In this document: positions 7,673 through 13,994 of the stretch, one piece after another
Layout: each line of letters starts with the position of its first letter
Position numbering within the stretch: position 1 is the stretch's first letter
Assembly: GCA_005880805.1 (NCBI GenBank)
Contig: VBFZ01000027.1
Span: forward strand, 1 to 14,234
DNA: 14,234 bases
Direction of reading: 5' to 3'
Origin: Chloroflexota bacterium
GTDB lineage: Bacteria; Chloroflexota; Limnocylindria; Limnocylindrales; CSP1-4
The notes under the pieces: generated by a model
Databases searched by the model: none
What the model was told of the DNA's origin: nothing
What the model saw: only the letters and a program-made list of their open reading frames with translations
Made by a program: the position numbers and the translations under genes

Positions 7673-8301
7673 CAGAGGCGCTCGAGGATCGGGATCCGCG
7701 GGGCGATCGCGTAGTTCAGCTGTACGAGCACGATGAAAGCGATGCTCAGGTACGTGCTGACGAGGCAGAGTGCCGCCCCGAACGCGTAGAGGGCCTGGGC
7801 GATGAAGATTCGTCTTGTGATCGAGGCTGAGGCCTCAGCCTCGGCGCCCTCCTTGAGCAGCCCGGCGCGCGTCGCATAGAGCCAGCTGCCGGAGATGAAC
7901 ACGCCGAACGCAGCGATGTTCGCCCAGTACAGGATGACCGCGAGGCGGGTGTCGATGTACTCCGCGAGCAGCGAGGTCGAGAACGGCATCAGGGCCACCG
8001 TCGCCAGGAGGCCCAGGTGGATCCACGTGAGATGTCGATTGGCGCGGTCGAAGTAGCTGATCTGGGTTTGCTGCGCGCTCCAAAAGATCCCCAGGGTCAG
8101 GAAGCTCATCAGGTAGGTCACGAACCTCGGCGCCAGGCCAACGAGCGCCTCGGCCAGCTGACCATCGGACGCTGGTCGGGCAAGGTCCGGGACGCGGATC
8201 TCCAGCACAATGAGCGTCATCGCGATCGCGAACAGGCCGTCGCTCAGCGCCGCCAGCCGATCCAGGCCTCGTGCCGCGATCACGTTGTAGTGGGCCGTCA
8301 C
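7672..8301 (-). CDS. TMEM175-family (DUF1211) channel subunit, divergent copy
   Basis: Second six-helix TMEM175 protein, about 209 residues from the GTG at 8301. Helix 1 reads R15-L-A-A-L19-S-D-G22, so the family's conserved phenylalanine is leucine. The FWSAQQTQ...FDRANRHLTWIHLGLLATVALMPFSTSLLAEYI block matches its neighbour. The start is uncertain: an ATG at 8358 extends it by 19 hydrophilic residues but would overlap the divergent HTH gene, and a TATGTT sits six bases before the GTG at 8301, the leaderless spacing seen elsewhere here. I prefer 8301. It is the first gene of a two-gene operon with the canonical copy, and the two proteins may form one mixed channel. Confidence 0.85.
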   Translation of the reverse strand: MTAHYNVIAARGLDRLAALSDGLFAIAMTLIVLEIRVPDLARPASDGQLAEALVGLAPRFVTYLMSFLTLGIFWSAQQTQISYFDRANRHLTWIHLGLLATVALMPFSTSLLAEYIDTRLAVILYWANIAAFGVFISGSWLYATRAGLLKEGAEAEASASITRRIFIAQALYAFGAALCLVSTYLSIAFIVLVQLNYAIAPRIPILERL

Positions 8302-8313
8302 GGCCACAACATA
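8302..8313 (-). promoter_or_regulatory. Candidate -10 and leader of the TMEM175 operon
   Basis: On the minus strand TATGTT (8313-8308) is followed by six bases and the GTG at 8301. No convincing -35 is seen, so this rests on the -10 and spacing only. It would also settle the start of the divergent TMEM175 copy. Confidence 0.3.
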
Positions 8314-8348
8314 ACTGCCAGATAAGCGCCTCGCGACATGCTTCGACG

Positions 8349-9056
8349 ATGGGAACAAGGGATCGCCCAGCGGATCGCGGACGCAGGCGGGGCGTCCATT
8401 TGGTGCGCCACCTCGGTCGCGAGATCCGGGAGGCGCGGACTGACAGATCCCTCAGCCTCGAGGACACCGGCATCGCGGTAGGACTCTCGGCCGCCGCGAT
8501 AAGCCGCATCGAGCGTGGCCTCACTCCCGGAGTACCCCTGATTCGTCTCGCCTCTCTGTGCGAGGTCGTCGGCCTCGAGCTGAGCGCCCGGACCTTTCCC
8601 GGTGGGCAGCCGTTACGTGATGCCGCTCACGTCGGGCTCCTCAATCAGTTCAGGCTTCTCCTCCACCCCAGGCTTCGGTGGGCTACCGAGGTTCCCCTGC
8701 CAGGAATTCGAGATCAGAGGTCCTGGGACGCGTTGGTTGCCGGACCGGGATGGCGGTACGGAGTGGAGGCAGAAACCGCACCACACGACTCGCAGGCGCT
8801 AGCACGCAGGCTCGAGTTGAAGCGACGTGACGGCGAGGTTGACGGCGTGATCCTTCTGGTCAGGTCCACTCGCCGCACGAAGGCCTTCCTCGCGGAAGCG
8901 AGCCCGCTACTCCGTCCGAATTTTCCGGTGGAAGGCAGCCGAGGGCTTGGCCTGCTGGCGGCCGGTGCGGACCCTGGCGGCAGCGCGATCATCGTGCTCC
9001 CAACATCGAACGGCTCGGCACCGGCGACCAGACGGTTTGCGTCTGGAGGTCGATAA
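8349..9056 (+). CDS. XRE-type helix-turn-helix protein with possible PD-(D/E)XK-like C-terminal domain
   Basis: A 235-residue protein. Residues 19-73 form an XRE/Cro-type DNA-binding domain: LGREIREARTDRSLSLEDTG, then the recognition helix LSAAAISRIERGL. The C-terminal half (about 95-200) is a small alpha/beta domain containing RSWDALV with Asp127, the GVEAET strand with Glu140 and Glu142, Lys158 in LELKRRD, and the hydrophobic strand VDGVILLVRST. This order of acidic residues and lysine in a strand-helix-strand context recalls the restriction-endonuclease fold; I recall similar solo proteins in Chloroflexota and Actinobacteria, but the assignment is an inference. The ATG at 8349 is chosen because it starts shortly before the HTH; an in-frame start at 8271 would run through the divergent channel gene. 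It is transcribed away from the TMEM175 operon and may control it or itself. Confidence 0.78.
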   Translation: MGTRDRPADRGRRRGVHLVRHLGREIREARTDRSLSLEDTGIAVGLSAAAISRIERGLTPGVPLIRLASLCEVVGLELSARTFPGGQPLRDAAHVGLLNQFRLLLHPRLRWATEVPLPGIRDQRSWDALVAGPGWRYGVEAETAPHDSQALARRLELKRRDGEVDGVILLVRSTRRTKAFLAEASPLLRPNFPVEGSRGLGLLAAGADPGGSAIIVLPTSNGSAPATRRFASGGR

Positions 9057-9260
9057 CTGACATCAGCGATGTTCCGGCCCGATGAGACCGGTCGCGTTCC
9101 TTTCGCCCAACGCAATAGACCGCGAGGGATCGCGAATCGATTGCCGGAGCCTTGCGTCTCGCCCAACGATTGGAGTCTCGTGACTGGGTTGAGCAGCTCG
9201 CTTTGGCGCTTACCTTCGTCCTGACGCAAAGCCAGCGAGTAATCGCACGCGAGACGCAAA
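9036..9260. repeat. Cluster of TTTGCGTC words
   Basis: TTTGCGTC occurs at 9036-9043 on the plus strand, inside the end of the HTH gene, and on the minus strand at 9223-9230 and 9253-9260 (read as GACGCAAA). A seven-base version, TTGCGTC, is at 9152-9158. Chance would give fewer than one octamer copy in a window this long, so the clustering is notable. A possible operator set for the adjacent regulator. Confidence 0.4.
9152..9259. repeat. 11-bp perfect inverted repeat flanking a smaller hairpin
   Basis: TTGCGTCTCGC at 9152-9162 is exactly complementary to GCGAGACGCAA at 9249-9259, with 86 bases between. Inside, CTCGCT followed by TT and GGC (about 9200-9210) can pair with GCC AGCGAG near 9231-9239. 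A 10-base direct repeat, TCGCCCAACG, sits at 9103-9112 and 9159-9168. The 256-base gap between the HTH and esterase genes has no convincing open frame. The structure could be a small RNA, an operator region or a mobile-element remnant; the sequence does not decide. Confidence 0.5.
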
Positions 9261-9300
9261 AAGGGTGACGGGGTCGAGAGGGGGATTGCCGCCGCGCCGT

Positions 9301-9306
9301 TACTCT
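9301..9306 (+). promoter_or_regulatory. -10 element for a leaderless esterase mRNA
   Basis: TACTCT lies six bases before the ATG at 9313, so transcription would start at the ATG. No good -35 is visible at 16-18 bases. It argues against the in-frame GTG at 9265, which lies upstream of this site. Confidence 0.45.
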
Positions 9307-9312
9307 GCACGG

Positions 9313-10314
9313 ATGGCCCAGTTCGACCTGCCACTCGAGGAGCTCCAACGCTACAAGCCGGAGCGAACCGAACCGCCCGACTTCGACGCGTTCTGGCAGG
9401 AGACGCTTGAGGACGCTCGAGCGAAGGTTAGGCCGACCAGGTTCGAGCGGGTGGATGTCGGCCTTCGGACGGTCGAGACCTTCGACGTAACCTTCACCGG
9501 CTTCGCCGGCCAGGAGGTCAGGGCCTGGCTGCAGCTGCCGCGGGATCGCGACCGCGGCAGCCGGCTTCCGCTGGTGGTCGAGTACATCGGCTACGGTGGC
9601 GGGCGCGGCTTTCCGTTTCACTGGCTCTTCTGGCCGTCGGCCGGCTACGCGCACTTCGTCATGGATACGCGCGGGCAGGGCAGCTCCTGGCAGCCCGGCG
9701 ACACCCCGGACCCGGAGCCGGACGGTTCGAACCCGCACTATCCCGGCTTCCTCACGCGGGGCATCCTCGACCCGCGCGGCTACTACTACCGGCGTGTATT
9801 CGCGGACGGTGTGCGGGCGATCGAGGCGGCGCGCGAGCACGAGTCGGTCGACGCGGAGCGGACGATCGCGAGCGGAGGGAGCCAGGGCGGCGCGATCGCG
9901 CTCGCCGTCACGGCGTTGGCGCCCACCATCCGTGCCGCGCTGATCAACGTGCCGTTCCTCGCCCACTTCAAGCGCGCGCTGGCGGTCACCGACGAGCACC
10001 CCTACGTCGAGCTGACCCACTACCTGACGATCCACCGCTCCGAGGCGGACCAGGTGTTCCGCACGCTCAGCTACATCGACGGCATGAACTTCGCGGCGCG
10101 AGCCAGGGCGCCGGCCCTGTTCGCGGTCGGGCTGATGGACGAGATCACGCCACCCTCGACGGTCTTCGCCACATACAACCACTACGCAGGCCCGAAGGAG
10201 ATCAGGACGTGGGAGTACAGCGCCCACGACGCAGGTGAGCTTCACCACGTCCAGGAACAGCTCCGATTCCTCGAGGGTCTTGGTCTGACCCCTGATCCGA
10301 AACGCGGGGGCTAG
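9313..10314 (+). CDS. Acetyl xylan esterase / cephalosporin C deacetylase family (AXE1) esterase
   Basis: A 333-residue cytoplasmic alpha/beta hydrolase that removes acetyl groups from sugars or related esters. The start MAQFDLPLEELQRYKPERTEPPDFDAFW is the family N-terminus, which fixes the ATG at 9313. The cap and oxyanion region VEYIGYGGGRG and the MDTRGQGSS segment are present. The triad is Ser190 in GGSQGG, Asp276 in GLMDEITPPS and His305 in SAHDAGE; spacings of 86 and 29 residues are close to those of the Bacillus subtilis enzyme. No signal peptide is visible, so it would act on imported short substrates. The ECF sigma gene starts five bases after its stop and is probably co-transcribed. 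Confidence 0.95.
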   Translation: MAQFDLPLEELQRYKPERTEPPDFDAFWQETLEDARAKVRPTRFERVDVGLRTVETFDVTFTGFAGQEVRAWLQLPRDRDRGSRLPLVVEYIGYGGGRGFPFHWLFWPSAGYAHFVMDTRGQGSSWQPGDTPDPEPDGSNPHYPGFLTRGILDPRGYYYRRVFADGVRAIEAAREHESVDAERTIASGGSQGGAIALAVTALAPTIRAALINVPFLAHFKRALAVTDEHPYVELTHYLTIHRSEADQVFRTLSYIDGMNFAARARAPALFAVGLMDEITPPSTVFATYNHYAGPKEIRTWEYSAHDAGELHHVQEQLRFLEGLGLTPDPKRGG

Positions 10315-10319
10315 CCACC

Positions 10320-11441
10320 TTGGACCCGGAGCTGGTCGAGCGGGCGCGAGGCGGCGACCGCGAGGCGTTCGCCGGCCTCGCAACGAGCGATGCCCCGCGG
10401 CTCTTCTCCACGGCGGCGCTGATCCTCCGCAACCACGACCGGGCCGCAGCCGCCACACAGCAGGCGCTGCTCGCCGGGTGGCGTGGCGTTCGTGCAGTTC
10501 AGGATGCGGACGCGTTCGAACCCTGGCTACTGGATCTCCTGTTCCAGGCATGTCGGCGCCAGCAGAAGCGAGGTCGAGACGTCCTGGTCATTGACCTCGG
10601 CCTCGAACGCATCCCGCTGGATCGCACATTCCGCCGGCTGACGTTGGATCAACGGGCGCTGGTCGTGCTCGTCCATTTCCTCGGCCTTCCAACGTCCGAT
10701 GCCGCCGACATCGTGGCAACGAGCCGGGCTGCAGCGGTCCCGCGCCTGGAACGCGCGATGGAGGACCTCAGACGTTCGGCCCGGTCCGAAACGCTCGCGA
10801 CCGGGAGCCGTGCCGAATCGGACGAATCTCCCGATTTCGAGTCCGCGCTCGCCGGGTGGCTCGAAGCTCGAGCGCCGGACCGACCTCCCTCCGACCTCCT
10901 CGGGCCTGTGCTCGCGGCTGTGGCGGAAACCCGGCCAATGCCTCGGTGGCGTGCGCTGATCGCGGTGAAGCCGATGCGGACGACCGGCGGGATAACCCCC
11001 GTTGGGTCGACCAAGGTACGCCGCGCTCGGCTGCTGCCGTTCGCCGGTGTCCTCGCCGTCGCCGTGTCCGCTGGCGCCTTCTCCTTTGGCCCGCGACTCT
11101 CGACGGTCGTCGCGCCACCGCCGCCCGCAAAGGAGTTCACATTCAGCGGCGACTGCAAGTCGAACCTGCCCAAAGGCCTCGTCGCGGAGGTGTCCAGCGA
11201 CGAGCAGTTCTTCACGCTGGCGTCGGACGGTTGGTTCGTCGGCGGGCCTCCGACGCGGAGCATCGACGCCGACCTGACCGGCCGCCGGATGAGTGCCTCA
11301 GGGATTCAGCGGTACATCGACGTTATCCGACACGCGCACCTGGCCAATTGGTGCCGCGAGCTCTTCACGTCCAGCCTCAACGCTGCGCTGATCACCACCG
11401 TCGACTCGATTGCGCGTGCTCGACCCGACGGAAGAGGCTGA
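10320..11441 (+). CDS. ECF sigma factor fused to a membrane segment and outer domain, N-terminal part of a split gene
   Basis: 373 residues in this frame, starting at TTG five bases after the esterase stop; MDPELVERARGGDREAF is a normal ECF beginning. Residues 8-80 are sigma region 2 (AAATQQALLAGWRGV, FEPWLLDLLFQACR) and about 95-155 region 4 (LTLDQRALVVLVHFLGL, SDAADIVATSRAAAVPRLERAM). A linker with FESALAGWLEARAPDRPP and PRWR leads to one membrane helix (about 238-257, LLPFAGVLAVAVSAGAF). The C-terminus is thus outside the cell. ECF factors with C-terminal membrane extensions are known and are thought to be held or released by the attached domain. The outer domain (FTFSGDCKSN onward) ends early: after DSIARAR the frame runs into PDGRG and stops, while the next frame continues the domain. 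The original product was probably about 675 residues. Confidence 0.85.
   Translation: MDPELVERARGGDREAFAGLATSDAPRLFSTAALILRNHDRAAAATQQALLAGWRGVRAVQDADAFEPWLLDLLFQACRRQQKRGRDVLVIDLGLERIPLDRTFRRLTLDQRALVVLVHFLGLPTSDAADIVATSRAAAVPRLERAMEDLRRSARSETLATGSRAESDESPDFESALAGWLEARAPDRPPSDLLGPVLAAVAETRPMPRWRALIAVKPMRTTGGITPVGSTKVRRARLLPFAGVLAVAVSAGAFSFGPRLSTVVAPPPPAKEFTFSGDCKSNLPKGLVAEVSSDEQFFTLASDGWFVGGPPTRSIDADLTGRRMSASGIQRYIDVIRHAHLANWCRELFTSSLNAALITTVDSIARARPDGRG
11392..11441 (+). other. Likely frameshift region joining the two halves of the ECF-membrane protein
   Basis: The upstream frame stops at 11439-11441 and the downstream frame is open only from 11392, after a TGA at 11389-11391. A +1 change (or -2) within these 50 bases would read DSIAR followed by VLDPTEEADATALVHRLEHPEEWLP, which resembles related proteins where this domain is continuous. 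I see no slippery run typical of programmed frameshifting. It may be a real mutation, a sequencing error or a true overlap of two genes. Confidence 0.6.
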
Positions 11442-12348
11442 CGCGACCGCCCTGGTCCACCGGTTGGAGCACCCGGAGGAATGGTTGCCCGACGACGGCT
11501 GGATCGTTCGCGGCCCGGAGCCATACCTGCCGACGACCTACCGCGTTGTCGTGCAGTTTCCTGGGCCCACTGACCTGTCCCGCTTCCGCCTGCCGAACGG
11601 CTCCACTCTCAAGGACCTCCGTCTCGCGATGCACGGCGGCTCGACGTTCGGGTGTTCGGAGCTGACGAGGGGCCAGGCGCTCGCCGCGCGCGACCGCCTG
11701 CCGCCCGATGACGGCGGGGACCCATCGCAGGGACAGTGGAACTACCAGATCGACGAGTCGAACTCTGTGTCGATCGAGATCACGGCCCTGCTGCCCGGGG
11801 TCGACGACTGTGCGGCCATGGCAGCCCAGTTCGAGCTGCCCAACGCGCCGCCGACCCCCAGTCCCAGTCCGGCGGGCGGGTTCTATGCGTGCGCCCTCCT
11901 GCCGGTCGATCGTGTCGGCGAGATCCTCAACCGCAAATATCGGCTCCAGTCAGTCCAGGATCATGGCCGTTCCGAGCTGGGCGGCGAATTGACATGTTCG
12001 TTCGAGGACATCCGCAACGCGGGCGACCGCCGATCAGGGCATCAGTTCATCCTCTCGTTCAGGTCGCAGCCGACCGAGCGGGGCGATGCCACCGGGCTGG
12101 CTCGCTACCTGTTTGGCAATGTGGATGCTGAAGACCAGCCGGGCGGGGGGCGCCTGTGGGTTAACGGTTGCTTCCTCCTGGATCTCTGTCGACCCGCCAT
12201 CGCGGTCTCGCGTCCGCCGTACTTTGCTTTGCTGGCGGAATGGCCTCAGGGAGACCTCACGGAGGGCCAGGTCCGGTCCCTGGCGATCGCCCTGCTGGAC
12301 AACATGCGCGACCTGCCCGAGACGTGGCGGCCGCTCACATCGCCATAG
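11410..12348 (+). CDS. Outer domain of the ECF-membrane protein, C-terminal part of a split gene
   Basis: 312 residues from a possible TTG at 11410, which overlaps the preceding frame by 32 bases. There is no signal peptide, membrane helix or Shine-Dalgarno, so an independent start is weakly supported; the protein reads better as a continuation of the outer domain. It has two parts: LEHPEEWLPDDGWIVRGPEPYLPTTYRVVVQF up to LLPGVDDC (about residues 20-138), a proline- and serine-rich linker (PNAPPTPSPSPAGG), then a second domain with paired cysteines (FYACALL, LTCSFED, NGCFLLDLC). The function is unknown; a sensory or binding role for the sigma factor is an inference. It converges on the minus-strand FAD oxidoreductase with 12 bases between stops. 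Confidence 0.75.
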   Translation: MRVLDPTEEADATALVHRLEHPEEWLPDDGWIVRGPEPYLPTTYRVVVQFPGPTDLSRFRLPNGSTLKDLRLAMHGGSTFGCSELTRGQALAARDRLPPDDGGDPSQGQWNYQIDESNSVSIEITALLPGVDDCAAMAAQFELPNAPPTPSPSPAGGFYACALLPVDRVGEILNRKYRLQSVQDHGRSELGGELTCSFEDIRNAGDRRSGHQFILSFRSQPTERGDATGLARYLFGNVDAEDQPGGGRLWVNGCFLLDLCRPAIAVSRPPYFALLAEWPQGDLTEGQVRSLAIALLDNMRDLPETWRPLTSP

Positions 12349-12363
12349 CGAGCGCACGCGCTA
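12346..12363. repeat. Short inverted repeat spanning both convergent stop codons
   Basis: TAGCG (12346-12350) and CGCTA (12359-12363) form a 5-bp stem around eight bases. Each arm contains the TAG stop of one of the two convergent genes. It may help end transcription in both directions but lacks a T-run. Confidence 0.25.
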
Positions 12364-13542
12364 ATTCAGGATCGTAGGCGGACCGAAGCGCGTCGGGTCG
12401 ACCTCCGAGGGCACCGACATTCTCAGGCCGACGATCAGGTCGACGACAAGCTCCGCCGACGCCGGACCGAGCGAGATGCCCCACGGCCCGTGACCGGCGG
12501 CAACGAACAGGTTCCCAGCGCCCGGAACCCGCCCGAGCAGCGGCCGACCGTCCCGCGACTGCGGCCGCGCGCAGATCCGGGTCGAGCGGATCGGTGCCTC
12601 GGCCAGGGAGGGCACGAAACGCGATCCCCGACGACGCAGCTCGGGCGCCATCCGCATGGCATCAGGCTCGGCAGGCAGGAAGGTCGATCCCAGGGTGGAG
12701 GAGCCGGCGACCGTGACGAGGCTGAACACCGAGGGCACGCCGGCGACGTCGTCGTCGACGGACGGGGACCAGCCCGACGGTTCGCCCACGGCCTCCACGC
12801 CGAGTTCCTCGAGGATGTGTCGAGGCGCCGATGGAAGGGCGACGTCGACGTTCAGGCCCCAGATCGGCACCACGGGCCGCCATCCCCCGTCCCGCGCCAG
12901 CACGTCGGGAGTCCATGGCCCGGCTGCCACGAGCACGGAGCCAGCCGCGACCCGGTGACCGTCAACGATCAGCCCGAGTGCCCGCCCGGCCTCGAGCCAC
13001 ACCACGGCGGATGCCCCGAGCTCGATGATCCCGCCGGCCCGCTCCGCGCGGACCGCGAAGGCGTCGGTCGCGGCGGCCGGCGGGACGGCGTAGCCCGTGT
13101 TGAGCCGGCACGCCACCACTTCAGGAGCGAGCGTGGGCTCGAGGGCGCGGACCCGTGGGCCTTCGAGGACTTCAGGGTTGAGCTCGGGCGCAATCTCGGC
13201 GATCGCCCGCGCCTCCTGTTCGATTGCTTCGCCCGAATGCGCGACCAGCAGGATCCCGTTCGGCTCGGCCGGAAGGCGGAAGCCCTGCACCCCCGGGTCG
13301 TCCGTTGCCAGCTCGCCCACCTCGGCGTAGAGCTGCAGCGACCGGTGGTAGAAGGGTGCCAGCACCGGATCGAAGGGGTGCTGGATCGAACCCGAATTCC
13401 GGCCGGAGGCGCCGGCGCCGATCGACGCTCGTTCCGCCAGCAGCACGCGCGTCCCGGCCTCCGCCAGGAGTGCCGCGGCGCTCGTCCCGACGATGCCGCC
13501 GCCGACGATCGCAACGTCGACAGGCCGTCGGCCTGAGGTCAC
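12361..13542 (-). CDS. DAO-family FAD-dependent oxidoreductase (glycine oxidase/D-amino-acid dehydrogenase type)
   Basis: A 393-residue soluble flavoprotein that would oxidise an amine or amino acid. The Rossmann motif VAIVGGGIVGTSAAALLAEAG has its glycines at residues 14, 16 and 19, followed by the glutamate of RVLLAERASIGAGASGRNSGSIQH, a segment typical of the DAO family. The C-terminal FAD motif is SRDGRPLLGRVPGAGNLFVAAGHGPWGISLGPASAEL. The substrate loop gives no clear specificity. The GTG at 13542 is preferred since it places the FAD motif at the normal depth; GGGAG lies too close to be a good Shine-Dalgarno, so the start is uncertain. A longer frame to 13743 runs through the NTF2-fold gene and is rejected. 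It is third in a minus-strand operon. Confidence 0.9.
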   Translation of the reverse strand: MTSGRRPVDVAIVGGGIVGTSAAALLAEAGTRVLLAERASIGAGASGRNSGSIQHPFDPVLAPFYHRSLQLYAEVGELATDDPGVQGFRLPAEPNGILLVAHSGEAIEQEARAIAEIAPELNPEVLEGPRVRALEPTLAPEVVACRLNTGYAVPPAAATDAFAVRAERAGGIIELGASAVVWLEAGRALGLIVDGHRVAAGSVLVAAGPWTPDVLARDGGWRPVVPIWGLNVDVALPSAPRHILEELGVEAVGEPSGWSPSVDDDVAGVPSVFSLVTVAGSSTLGSTFLPAEPDAMRMAPELRRRGSRFVPSLAEAPIRSTRICARPQSRDGRPLLGRVPGAGNLFVAAGHGPWGISLGPASAELVVDLIVGLRMSVPSEVDPTRFGPPTILN

Positions 13543-13577
13543 CTCCCGAGCCGGGACGTTCCTCAGCCTGGCGCTCG

Positions 13578-13970
13578 TCAGCCCTCGTCCGCGGGGAGCG
13601 GCACGGAATGCACGAGGGCGACCTTCCACGCGCCGTCGGTTCGAACCAGGACGAGTGACGTCGGCGCCGTGATCTTCTGCTGCTCGCCGTCGAGCTTGTA
13701 GGTCTGCTCGAGCACGCCGGTGACGAGGCCGACGTCGCCCCACGCACGGCTCTGCGAGTCGCGGAAGGTGGAATGGATGTCCGACACCCGCGACAGCGCG
13801 TCACTGAAGTAGCGCTCGATCGCGTCGCGGCCGCGCTTCCACCCGCGCGAGATCTCGTCGACGCCCTGCGCGTCGTCCGTCATCAGCGCGCGGAGCCTGT
13901 CAAAGTCGCGGGCGTCCAGCAGTGCCAGCAGCTCGGCTGCGACGCCGTCGAGGGTCGTGTCTACCGCCAT
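13578..13970 (-). CDS. NTF2-fold (nuclear transport factor 2 / SnoaL-like) protein
   Basis: A 130-residue small soluble protein of the NTF2-like alpha+beta barrel superfamily. The pattern is typical: an N-terminal helix (TTLDGVAAELLALLDARDFDRLRALMTDDAQGVDE), GRDAIERYFSDAL, then the strands DIHSTFRDSQSRAWGDVGLVTGVLEQTY, TAPTSLVLVRTDGAWKVALVHSVPL. The WKVALVHSVPL ending is characteristic. Members are enzymes (isomerases, cyclases) or binding proteins, and the pocket residues here do not tell which. The ATG has a good Shine-Dalgarno seven bases upstream. It sits between a second NTF2-like gene and the FAD oxidoreductase, and ends 35 bases before the oxidoreductase start. Confidence 0.9.
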   Translation of the reverse strand: MAVDTTLDGVAAELLALLDARDFDRLRALMTDDAQGVDEISRGWKRGRDAIERYFSDALSRVSDIHSTFRDSQSRAWGDVGLVTGVLEQTYKLDGEQQKITAPTSLVLVRTDGAWKVALVHSVPLPADEG

Positions 13971-13977
13971 GTCGTGC

Positions 13978-13984
13978 CTCCTCC
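13978..13984 (-). promoter_or_regulatory. Shine-Dalgarno for the NTF2-fold gene
   Basis: GGAGGAG on the minus strand, seven bases before the ATG at 13970, within the 24-base gap after the upstream SnoaL-like gene. It fixes the start and supports an operon-internal gene. Confidence 0.75.
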
Positions 13985-13994
13985 TGCCGCAGCG

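Noticed and set aside
9265..9312. Upstream GTG start for the esterase
   Set aside because: The family N-terminus begins at the ATG at 9313, and the -10-like TACTCT lies between the two.
8989..10551. Long minus-strand frame opposite the esterase
   Set aside because: Arginine-rich, no motif; the plus-strand esterase has a complete triad.
13543..13743. N-terminal extension of the DAO-family enzyme
   Set aside because: Runs antiparallel in frame through the NTF2-fold gene and is arginine-rich.
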